64,000 nt of DNA from Coemansia sp. RSA 922 (taxonomy: Eukaryota; Kickxellomycota; Kickxellomycetes; Kickxellales; Kickxellaceae): the NCBI GenBank assembly GCA_027577415.1, contig JANBQS010000012.1, forward strand, positions 1-64,000. The letters run 5' to 3'. Shown here in pieces: positions 9,490 through 19,600 of the stretch; within the stretch, counting starts at the first letter, position 1; each line of letters starts with the position of its first letter. The translations under genes were made by a program, and so were the position numbers. The notes below the pieces were generated by a model, which was given only the letters and a program-made list of their open reading frames with translations, ran no database searches and had not been told where the DNA came from.

Positions 9490-11206
9490 ATGCCTGCCGT
9501 GTCTCTGCTGTCGGCTGAAGACAAGGCCGCTATCAAGGCCGCACAGCCGAGCTCAAAACATGTAAGCGTCAGGTTAGTCGACAAGCATTGCAGAAGAGTC
9601 TGTGCGCTGGCTTGCTACAATGTCGCTCAACTTTAATTTAACTTTCTTTTGCCTATAGAAAATATTGTCGGCCGCCATTGCCCGCCTGTTTGTTGCGCTC
9701 CCCGGCCGGCCGACTTGGTCGTATACGCACCGCTTTGGAGGCCTTGTGCTCGTTAAGGATGCTCACAACCGGGCTTCCTTTTTGCGAATTATCAATCTCG
9801 CTGGCGCTGGTAATCGCATTCTGTGGGAACAAGAGCTCTACGAGGGCTTTGACTTTGCCGAGCAGCGGCCATTTTTCTACACCGTTGCTGGCGACGAGCA
9901 TCTGTTTGGACTCGACTTTGCCGATGCCAAGGAGGCGGCCGGGTTTGCTTCAAAGGTCGCTCGCCGCGTGTCCAAACTCTCGGTCAAGCAGCGCCCGAGC
10001 TCGACAACTCCAGCTGCCGCTCAAATGGCCCAGTCGCAGCAGCAGCAGCAGCAAGCACCGCCGACGGCAGCTGCGCGTGGTGCCAAGTCACTTGGAGGTC
10101 CAACGGCTACGCAGCGGATTCTAAATCTCGACGACGACAAGTACAGAAAGCTAGTCAAGGCACTTGCTGCATACAGCATTACCGAAGGTATGCTTGACGA
10201 CCCCGACACAGCAAAGTTTATCCAAAAGTTTGTTAGTCAAAACGGCAGCGTCGACAATATGATCCGCTCTTCACAGCCCGCTCCTCCGGCTCAGGCCCCG
10301 CCACGCCCACCGCCTACTACCGCGCCACTACCGCCGCCGCCGCAGGCGCACAGCCCGGGACCTGTTTCTCGTGCTGCGCCCGCTAGCCAAATGCCCCCAC
10401 CGCCTCCGCCCAGACGGGGTGCCCCACCTCCGCCACCTCCCCCGCGACACCGGGCGACAGCTCAGCAGCAACAGCATACTATGCCTATTTCCATGCCACA
10501 GGCCCAGGTCCCGCTGCCCCCACCACCTCCACCGCCGCCACCAAGAGACGCACGCGGGTCGCCTGTGCCATCATCGCAGTTGCCCCCACCGCCACCTCCT
10601 CGCCGGGTTCACAACACGCCATCCCCAGTCTATCAAATGCCACCAGAGTACCATGTCCCATCAGCTCCGCCAATGCCGCCACCCACAGCTCCGCCGCTAC
10701 CCGTGTTTTCAGCTCCGCCTCCACCATCTCAGCAACAGCAGCAGCCTTCCCGTCCGCCAGTGCCGCCTCAGGCGCCTCCACCCCAGGCACCACCACCGCC
10801 GCCGCATCTACAAGCTCCTCCGCAGGCACCACCACCACCACCTCAAGCACCGCCGCCTCAGGCACCACCACCACCACCTCAAGCACCGCCGCCTCAAGCA
10901 CCGCCACCATCTGTTGCACCACCCGCTCTTCCAACAAGCGGCGGTGACACTAGAAACGCATTGCTGGCCTCGATCCGTGGCGTTGGTGGCATTGGTGGCC
11001 TACGAAAGGCGGATACCAGTGCGTCGAACCGAGCATCGCTCACCTCTATTACCCAGGCAAGCAGATCACCTGGCGACACATCACCTGGTCCAAAGACGGG
11101 CGGTAATCTGGCCAATGCGCTTGCATCTGCGTTGGCACAGCGCAATAAAGCAATTGCTGGCGACTCTGACTCTGAAGACGAAGACGGCGATGACGACGAC
11201 TGGTAG
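9490..11206 (+). CDS. LAS17: Wiskott-Aldrich syndrome protein homologue (Las17/WASP)
   Basis: Exons 9490-9561 and 9659-11206 (intron 9562-9658, gtaagc...tatag, phase 0) give 539 aa. Exon 1 supplies the first 24 residues of the WH1 domain; the domain continues to about residue 125 (ARLF...WSYTHRFGG...FFYTVAGDEHLFGLDFAD). A short conserved helix region follows (about 165-215), then a very long Pro-rich region with many PPPPPP and QAPPPP repeats that would bind SH3 domains and profilin. The C-terminus has one WH2 motif (RNALLASIRGVGG), a central helix and an acidic tail ending in DDDDW, the Arp2/3-binding tryptophan. No CRIB/GBD is evident, as in yeast Las17. It should drive branched actin assembly at endocytic sites. 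Confidence 0.88.
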
Positions 11207-11723
11207 GATCTTTCTGCCTTGCCTGCGCACTATCAATATATTTAATACTTTTCAACTTCGCTCCTTTTTTTTTACATGTTTCATAGCTTTGGTTGTCCTC
11301 AGCTGCATTCATCAATGAATTGCAGCCTTAAAAGAGCGAATATCTATCATGCGCATTGGTGGCAAAGCAGTCTGGTAACGAATCTGAGGTCCTTCATCCG
11401 ACAAAAAAAATGTATATAAATAAACTAGGCCTTTGCTCGTGCGCCACAGATCTATGCGATAATGCCCAATTATTTGAACGTCTAACAGTGTTTTGGAAGG
11501 AGGGTCTCGACTCTCTCTCTCAGACTGCCTTTCTCTATATCCATTTACGCCACCCATGCGCATGATCGATAACTATCCTTGTACAGCTGGAGTGCGTTGC
11601 TGAATGTAGTTGAGGACTATCGATGTTATAAAGACGGCACTGCTGCTGTCATCACTTTAGATATTATTAAATTCCCTTGATTATTAACATTTATTATCTT
11701 TCTCAATATTTATACAGTGCTCT
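11207..11723. other. Intergenic region
   Basis: AT-rich flank between WASP and the syntaxin gene. A ctctctctct run near 11512-11521 and an AT-rich leader before 11724 are visible. No supported gene. Confidence 0.45.
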
Positions 11724-13246
11724 ATGAATCGTAACCGCTTTTCAGAGTTTATAGCTCGCAGAAATGAGGGCAGTGGTGACGACAGTCAGCCACCAGGAAG
11801 CCCCGAGTCGCTTGATGACGCTGGCGCTAGCGAGGACATGGAAAAGTACCTCACAGCTCTGGGCGGGATCGAGCGAGACATTGCTGCCACGAGCAATGGT
11901 GTTGACGAGCTTGGCGTACTTCACGGGCGACTTTTATCAACTGCAGATGGAGCCAAAGCAGAAGGTAGGATGGAAAGCGTCAACGCACGAGCCTCAGCAG
12001 TGCGGCGGCGTTTTATAGCTATTCTCGAAACAATACTACTAACAAATGGCAATTATAAGTACATGTAGCTGTTGCACAACAAAGGGACCAGAAAACGAGG
12101 CAATTAAACGATCAAATCGAAAAGCTCAAGGGCGAGCTCGGCGCCGTGGACCAGATGAACCAGAGTACAGCACTTAGTCCCAGTGACAGAGCCAAGCGCA
12201 GAGGTCGTCACGCTGTTTTGATACGTCGGCTGATGGGCGTTTTAGACAAATATCGTGCCCTCGAGCGTGAATATCAAAAGCGGTACAGGACTCGCATGGA
12301 GAAGCATATTCGGCTAGGTAAGAGTTGCTACAGCTTAGTAATACCAGATACATGCATCATTTGCTAGACAGCAAAAAGTAGCGTCATTGTGATTTAAACA
12401 CCTTTATTTAATCTGATTACGCCTTTGACACGCTGTAGTTAGGCCTGATGCAACGGACGAGGAGGTGGCTGAGGCTGCCACCAACGAGGCTTCGCGATCC
12501 GTCTTTGCCATGGACGTCATGTCTTCGTACCGAAGCAAAGTGGCAAAGCGAATGCTACGCGATGTTGAAAATAGAGATCGAGACATTCGCAATATCGGCA
12601 ATACGATCGAGGTAAGTTTCCATCCACCAAGTGGCCAGAGATAGGTCATGCCGTTTAAGAGAGCATATACACGGTTTGCCACTTTGTGCACTAATCATAT
12701 ATTTGTCCGACTTTTCAAAGCCAACAAAAGATGTAGCTCTTGAACAGGATGTTTGTTGACATGCAAGAGGCTGTTGCTCAGCAGCAAGACGTGCTTGACA
12801 ACATAGAACAAGCAGTGGACGACACTTACGAGTACACTACGGGTGCGGTAGCCGAGGTCAAACTAGCAACTAGACTGCGGATTAAAGCCCGAAAGGTAGG
12901 CACACTATGTCTTGTTTACGCTGATAGAACCATCAATATTACGCTGCAAATGGGCTCGTTCACCTACTAAAACAGCTATTATATCTTGCCTTTGAGAGTA
13001 CTTTTTAGAAGATGTGGTGGATAATATTCTTTGTGGCGCTTATTATAATCGCCATCGCATTGGGCGTGACTTTGCCATTAGCAATGTAAGTAATGAGAGC
13101 ACAGACACGCCTCAAAAGGTGCATCAAATTCACGATATAACTCACTCATACCAAACTCAATAATGCCTTGATGTAGAAACAAGCGCGGCAGTGGTAGAGG
13201 TAACAGTGGCGGTGGCGGCGACGAAAGCACTTCTCAGGCGGCGTAA
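11724..13246 (+). CDS. Syntaxin-type plasma-membrane Qa-SNARE (Sso1-like)
   Basis: Six exons fit GT/AG signals and keep frame: 11724-11964, 12069-12317, 12439-12611, 12737-12895, 13009-13085 and 13177-13246, giving 322 aa. The first three introns have lengths of 104, 121 and 125 nt, and the first contains a perfect tactaac branch site. Residues about 35-185 form the Habc bundle; RPDATDEEVAEA is the conserved syntaxin linker. The SNARE motif spans about 203-270, with the zero-layer Gln in the AVAQQQD segment aligned to syntaxin 1A and Sso1. A transmembrane helix follows (about 276-299, WWIIFF...). Syntaxins of this type pair with SNAP25-like and synaptobrevin-like SNAREs in exocytosis. Unusually, exon 6 adds a 22-residue Gly/Ser-rich luminal tail after the membrane anchor. 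Confidence 0.85.
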
Positions 13247-13372
13247 ATTTTCAGTAGTTGCCTATCACGCAGTCGAAACTGCAACATGTCGATAATAACA
13301 GTATTTAAAGGCTCGTAAAGTTTACATAGGAATATTTAATAAAAGCAGCGTAATTACATTTGACTATAAGAG

Positions 13373-14336
13373 TTACGCATGTGTACCCATGGCTGGCCTA
13401 TTTGGCGTCGACGAAACGCCAGCGACGGACATCATCAGGTGGGTCTGGCCTTTGAATTCGCCCGAGGTGTTGCCTTGAACTTGGTCTAGCTGGTAGGGTG
13501 ATACGGGTGAAATTGGACGGGCGGTGTTAGTGCCTAAATCAGAGACACCCTTGCTCAGAGCTAGCTGCAGCCGACTAATGCTTTCGATGTCTTGGGCGTC
13601 AAAGTGCGCGCGCGCCAACGAGAGATCGCCTAGCGCTTGGAACGCGAGCTGCTGAGAATGATGGTCGAGTGCCAGGTGGTTCGATTGTGCTACATTCAAC
13701 ATTTGCTCTGGCATCAGACGTGGTGACTGACACGAGCCGGCAAATGCAGTTTGACTGTTGGGGAATCCGCAGAGCACTGGCTGGTGGCTGGGCATCGGCA
13801 GTGGGTAGCCTGCAGCAACAAGTGCTCGACGCAGGTCGTTTATCTCCACCTCCATCTCTTGAATCGTGCGACGTAACAGGTCAATGTAGTCCCTCGCCTT
13901 TTGCATTATCAGCACTGTTGATGGCTTGACAATGTGCAGAGTCGGAATTACATCGCGCAACTCGTACAGCACTTCACGCTGATGATATCTCCGCTATATA
14001 TGATATGAAGTACACGTGTATCACATGTTAAATATGTGGTGATTAGGAAGTCGTCATGACCAAACGCATACTAGTCAAAAATAGCATCCTTCAAATATAT
14101 GCGCCAAATGATGAGGTAGATTGCTTACCTTGCGCTCCAGTTCGTTATGATTGAGGCGCTTTTTCCTACATCAAGTTGTTGTTGAGTGCACAGTCAGTAA
14201 TTGGGTATAGTTGACAAGGTTTAAATAGAGAATCGGCATTGGAATTGGCAAACGGCTGAGGATGGCATACTCACTTTGGTCTTTTAGGTGAGAATGACGC
14301 TGTTAGATTTGCTTCTTGGCCAAGAGCTGTCTCCAT
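13373..14336 (-). CDS. bHLH transcription factor, Max/USF-like class B
   Basis: Three exons on the minus strand, 14336-14275, 14165-14129 and 13993-13373, give 239 aa. The introns (109 and 135 nt) have gtgagt/gtaagc donors and tgtag/atatag acceptors, and both junctions stay in frame. The basic region assembled across the 37-nt middle exon reads KKRLNHNELERKRR, with the His, Glu and Arg that specify CACGTG-type E-boxes. The helix-loop-helix continues through LYELRDVIP and ARDYIDLLRR, then a short leucine-spaced helix. The remaining ~150 residues are low-complexity. It should bind DNA as a dimer; target genes cannot be inferred. It is convergent with the syntaxin gene, 126 nt apart. Confidence 0.85.
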
Positions 14337-15120
14337 AGATACAGCCATAGCTAGACTTTCCACCGACGAGTTGAAAGAAGAGGACATTAAATGCACAGTT
14401 TCCTTGCCAACTCTATATAAACAAAGAGATATTGCTAATAGAAAATAATTGACACGAAACCCCCAAAGCGGCCGCTAGCTAAGGAGCCCATTGTATTTAT
14501 AAACAGATACAAGTCGCAAGCTACTGATGTAGAGTTTTCCCGACGAGAAACAATAGGCGGGGTAGTAGAATGGCCATGAAAGTTGGCGTCTGAGGCAGCC
14601 GAGTGCGTATGTGGGTCGCCCCCTCTCCGCACAAATGTCAATTACACGCTCAGTAGAAGTGCGCCTTGGCAGAAAAGCTTCAGGTGATGTATATTGTCGG
14701 GATGTTGTGTATGAGATGCGCATGGCCCAGTTGTACGTGGCCTATGAAACTCTGCCCAAACTAAATGAAGCTGACACAACACTCATCCGCTTTTTGCTTG
14801 CAACTCACATTTCCCCACACTCGTGCTAGAAAGCCAATGCCATTTGTTGAAGAGAAATCCCGTTTAACCCCATCTTGTACCCCGCTCAAATTACACCCGG
14901 AGGTCGGATGGAATTGTTTAAGACGTCGTCTAGATATAACGGATATACTGCAAAGTACCAGCCGTGTGGCATGCAACATTGCTTATACACGAGCCATGTG
15001 GCTTTGGTATTTACTTTGAAAAGATGTCGCCATTTGTCACTCAACACTCCTCTATTTCTGGCAGGAACAAAAAATGTCCGTCGCACTGAGCATTTTCCAA
15101 GCAAAAGGCTACGAATTATT
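14337..15120. other. Intergenic region between bHLH and GT15 genes
   Basis: Several short open frames occur but none has recognisable composition or motifs. The left part serves as promoter of the bHLH gene (minus strand); the right part is the 3' flank of the GT15 gene. Confidence 0.4.
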
Positions 15121-16368
15121 TTAGAAAGTGTCAGAAGTTAAAGGATTGGGCAGAGCGACAAAGTCCAAGGTGCACGACCATCCCTTATTCCTGGTCTCGA
15201 CCGACTCTTCCTCGGGACACCAGCACTTTGCGTTGGCCTTGCCCTTGGGACAGTTCCACAGCGGTCCGTGATAGTATCCAATGTCCTCGAACCAATGCAC
15301 TTGGCTCTTGTTCAGAAGCATCGCCACCGCCAGCGAGTGCACTGGCGCATCGCCCCACCGCTCGTAAAAGAAACCGCCAGCGTGGTCGAGGTGGTCAAAG
15401 TACGCCAGGTACTCCTTGGACCGCAAAAAGTCCAGGCTGCCGATTTCAAAGTTGGACCAAAAGTGGCAGAGGTTGTACCCGCCGTCCTTGCCCGTGACAA
15501 ACTCCATCAAATTCGACGCCGGAACCATGTCCTTGTTCTTCTTCATAAAGTCCAGGGTGGTGTTCCAAAGAGTAGGAATCGTCTGGACGTACTCCTTGAT
15601 AGTGATAGTGAAGCCGTATTTCTTGTTGTTCTTCTCCATGAACATGAAGGGGTCGTAATCAATCTCGCATCCAAACTTGACTCCAGGCTCGACGCGCCAG
15701 TACCACTTGTACTGGTCCATCAGCTGATGGCGGAAGAAGAAGCCCGACTCGTACCGGCACATGTGGCGATAGCTCTCGTTGTCGCCATAGATGATCTTGC
15801 GCCGTTTCATATCCTCGCGCACTTCGGCAGCCTTGGTCTGATTGATGTAGTCTGGGTACGACCAGTGCTCATGTGGAATGAGGCCGAACTGGCACTCGCC
15901 AGTGATGACGCTGGCGATCTTCTCCTTGAACTCGTCGCTGAATGGCTCGTTGTTGAGGAAAACGTAGGGATAGTGGTAGCGGCGATTGAAGCGGTCCTCC
16001 AGCTGTATCAGCGTTTCACGAAGACTTTTCAAGTCTTTGTTGCGAGTCAGAATAACAAACGCGGCATTGGCCTTCTCACTAACGTTGGTTGTATCGCTAG
16101 GAGAAGGGTGCACTGACTCCTTCACCAATGCGGTTACGGTAACTGCAGGAGCCCTGTCCCTTGTCACCGTGACGGTAACCGGGGGTGGGTGCTTTATATC
16201 CAGCATTTTGTTTCTAAAAAGGTCGGGCTTTTGATTGGCACCCACATCTATATCGCCACGGGGTTCGTGTAAGGGACGATACTCGAGGTAGGGCGATAGT
16301 AGGAATAAGTGGACAAGTAAGACAACCGCGCCAATAATGGCGACAATCCGCCAGCGAATGTTTATCAT
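15121..16368 (-). CDS. GT15 alpha-1,2-mannosyltransferase (KRE2/MNT1/KTR family), copy 1
   Basis: Encodes 415 aa: a type II membrane protein with a short cytosolic tail, one TM (about residues 8-28), a Thr/Val-rich stem and a GT15 catalytic domain from about residue 105. Family motifs present include TRNKDL, YPYVFLNNEPF, the YESGFFF segment and WYWRVEPGVKFGCEIDYDPF. In GT15 enzymes this area binds GDP-mannose and Mn2+, and an FFYERWGDAPVHS segment contributes acceptor contacts. These Golgi enzymes extend O- and N-linked mannan on secreted proteins. The catalytic part is almost identical to the gene at 25167-26345 in opposite orientation, while the tail, TM and stem are unrelated. Confidence 0.9.
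   Translation of the reverse strand: MINIRWRIVAIIGAVVLLVHLFLLSPYLEYRPLHEPRGDIDVGANQKPDLFRNKMLDIKHPPPVTVTVTRDRAPAVTVTALVKESVHPSPSDTTNVSEKANAAFVILTRNKDLKSLRETLIQLEDRFNRRYHYPYVFLNNEPFSDEFKEKIASVITGECQFGLIPHEHWSYPDYINQTKAAEVREDMKRRKIIYGDNESYRHMCRYESGFFFRHQLMDQYKWYWRVEPGVKFGCEIDYDPFMFMEKNNKKYGFTITIKEYVQTIPTLWNTTLDFMKKNKDMVPASNLMEFVTGKDGGYNLCHFWSNFEIGSLDFLRSKEYLAYFDHLDHAGGFFYERWGDAPVHSLAVAMLLNKSQVHWFEDIGYYHGPLWNCPKGKANAKCWCPEEESVETRNKGWSCTLDFVALPNPLTSDTF
15158..16017 (-). repeat. 860-bp inverted repeat arm A (GT15 catalytic region)
   Basis: The reverse complement matches 25461-26320 over exactly 860 bp with no length difference. The encoded peptides differ at only about seven residues. The 15158-15570 end is close to base-for-base identical (I see scattered single synonymous differences, for example one near 26213 in the partner). 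Confidence 0.85.
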
Positions 16369-16601
16369 GGTACACTACGCAAGAGCAAAGGGCAAAAATG
16401 TTTATCGCATACAGGCTGGCGCATTATCTCTGCTAGTATATCACCATCACAGACAGAATACGCAGTATATGGTGAAGAAGTCCATATCATGTGCACCAAT
16501 GGTCTGCATTCAAACGAAGGTGTTCTACTAAAAAAATTTCATATATGAAATGAGGATGTAAACCAGGCAAGTATTATTTAGATGTGGGGTGTCCCCCCGC
16601 A

Positions 16602-19600
16602 TTAGAGCTTGAGGCGTTTAAGGATTTCTGAGCACAGATCCTTGTACTTCCATGTGGGCCCAGACACGCGGCGGAATTGCAGGCCACATAGTCCCAGTAG
16701 CGGCATGCGAACCAAGAATATCTGGAAGCAGATGGCGTTGTTGTTGGCGCTCTTGAGCGCGGCTTGCACAGGCGGAGGCGCGGCTGGACGGGAATGGTCC
16801 TTTGCATCGTCGCTGCTCAGATCAGCAATACTCTGGCGTGAGCCGGACAGGTTGTCATCATTACTGGACACGCCGTCGTGAACATGTGGCTGGGTGCTTG
16901 GTGGGGTTTCGGCGTGTTTCACGCGGCGGCGGAAGCTGATCTTGCGGTCCACGCCCGGCAAGCGTAGGCTTCGCCTGGGCTTGTGAAGACCAGAGCTCAG
17001 CGATGTAGTCATGTCATCTTGAGCAAATGCGTCAAGCGCCTCCTCTTGCAGGTTGCTCGGCCCAGTAGTGGTCGCCATGCTACACGTAAAGTAGCCTCTG
17101 CCTTCGTGGAAGCGCAGCGGCATCTCTGACAGTACACCGAGCAGATTGGCACGGATGGCGGAGGGCGACCTCGTCGATGTCGTCGATACTGAGAATAGAC
17201 CCTTTAAGAACACGGGTTTGAGGTACTCGTCTGCGCGAGGTGGTGGGCTAGTAACGTCATGCATGTCGTCGCTATCCGCAGTATCGCCTGTAGTGGGGGG
17301 CTCAACATCGGGGCTAAGCTTGAACTCGACAAGTGCAGAGCCAGCAGAATTTCCGCTGCGAGATCTCTTATCTGGACCGGTTCGCATTACACGCTCCGAG
17401 TCTTTCTCGGCGTCGATCTTGAGAGCGTTCTCGGGCCACGGTTCACGCGGCGTTGGGGGCTCGGATACTTCAGCGATTCTCTCTGGCAGCACAAAGCCTT
17501 GTGGCCGGCTGGCCGAAGCATGCGACTGAGAACGCAAAATATCTGGTCGAGGGAATCCCGTACTGGCATTCGAGTCATGCGATTTTGCCTCAGCCGTCTG
17601 CAGCACATGCTGAGCGCTACTTCCCAGTACGGAGTCCTCAAAGTATCCAGAACCGCTAGCGCTGTTGATCGCACCTGTGCTATTGTGCCGTGGTATGGAC
17701 TTTCCTGGCAGGGATTGCCCAGAGGTGGTGGTATTCGGTGGGGATGAAGCGCCCTTGGAGTCGCGTTGCCGCGGTCCACCACTCGGCTTCACTGCACGCT
17801 TACCGCCCCGATTGCTCGCGTTGTTGCTGTTGTTGTTGTTGTTGTTTGATCCATCACGCACAATTTCGCTAAGCACGCGGACGACGGTGTTGGACGACGA
17901 CCTGGTACGACGCTTCATTGCGTCAAAGCTCGACCCATGTGGTTGTCCAGCGACGCGGTAGTTGAGTTCAGGAGTCTGGTCCAGCAGCCCCACACCCTCA
18001 TGCTCGTCGAACCCTTCAATCTCGCGCCGAGCCTTGTCCAGCAGCGCAGCCTTTTCCGACAACGGGCTGCCAACCTCGCCACAGCCAGCGGCTCCATCGC
18101 GACTTGCCAACTGGTTCCGGGCGGTATTCTCGCTTTCATCCAACTCCGAGTTGGTAAACATTGACGATGCTCCGCACAAGTCTCCCGAGGAGCGCGAGGC
18201 ATCTGAGCAGCCGCTGGGCTGTGGGTGGTCGTAGTCGGAGGCACGCGCAATTGCACTGTCGTGTGCACCGTCAGTGCCCACAGTTCCGTTATTGCCCATT
18301 GGGTGTGATGGCGGGGCAGTGCTTGGCTTGGGACTATCAGATTCAGCAGCCTCAGTGCCACGTACAGGTGGAGCTTCAGCCGCAGTACATCCAGGGCTCT
18401 GGCCAGGAGTGAGCGACTTGACAAGATACTGCCGTCCAACAGCATCGAGAGATTGGCTTGCTGGGGCAATATTCTGCGGCTCGTGCTCGCTTAGTGGGAT
18501 TGTGTTGGCGGCATTCGCTGGCGTGCGAACAGCAGAGGCGCCCGGCGTATCTTCACCGCGTACGTACTCCCTGTCTTCGTCGATGCTGTCGAGAGCGGAG
18601 TACCGCTGGCCGCCCACATTACTCCTTAGCCGCTCTCCAGCAAGCTCGGCGTTAGCAGGGAGTTGCGTTGAAGGCGCAGTCACAGCTCCATTTGCCACAA
18701 TGGGATTATCCTGCTGTAGGTAATCGCCGACCCCGCCGTCGCCACGGCTATCAAGGCTGATTTCCATATATCCCGACTCGCCACCCTCGGCCTGGACAAT
18801 GTAGGAGGTGTTGTCCAAGGGCGTACTTGAGTGTTTTTGACTGGGCCGAGCACCCTTGACAATAACGCTGAATCGCTTGAAGATGCTGCTGCGCTTCTTT
18901 CTGGGGTCCTGAAATCCTGCCCCCTGCGACGTACTACTGGCACCTGTAACAGAGGGCTGAGTCGGGCCTCGTGCGCGTGGATGCAGCGATAGTGCTTCGA
19001 TAGCAGCAGTCGTTTGGTCAATCGACATATCATGAGTGGTGGTGTCTGGGGTGTTCGAGATGCCACCAGCGTGGGCGATTTGTAAGGTGGCGGCATGGTC
19101 ACGGTCACGGTCAGCACTGGCCGAGACCTTGCTAGCAGACTGCTGGCGAGCCTCAGCCTCCTTGGCGACTGTGCGAGTCTTGTTAGTGACATTGGCGGCT
19201 GGGTCAGGGGCGCGCTCTAGCTTGACCCACGTCTCGCTAGAGTCCTGGCGGCCGTGCTTACTACCAGTGGCGCCGACAGCGGCAGCGGCAGCAGAGGGAG
19301 CCGACGGGTCAATTGCGGCACGTGTGTTGGATACTGTCGACGACTGGTACTGCGAGAGCAGGATGGTCGTGTGGTGCCGAGCAGAGGCGCCTGCTTCACG
19401 CTCGCGTCTCTCCTTTACAAGATAGTAGATGCTTAAAAGGGGGTCAGTCGCTACAAGGTCGTGGTAGGCTTGCTGAATCGCAGCACAGTCTGTATCCAGA
19501 GGGGCCAGCTTTCCGTCTTTCCATATGCTGACCATACCCGAGGCAGGGTCAACATACATACGAGGAGAGTGGGGCGACAACGGCGATGCAGAGTACTCTC

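Noticed and set aside
10371..11318. 315-codon His/Arg-rich frame overlapping the WASP proline region
   Set aside because: It is the +1 frame of CCX-rich proline codons and has no motif. The WASP frame is clearly the coding one.
14611..15141. Short plus-strand frames between the bHLH and GT15 genes
   Set aside because: Small, overlapping and without recognisable composition or splice partners.
15268..16116. Long open frame antisense to GT15 copy 1, with a matching one (25428-26210) antisense to copy 2
   Set aside because: Both are mirror frames of a near-identical sequence, so their conservation follows from the GT15 genes themselves. The peptides have no domain and lack a sensible start.
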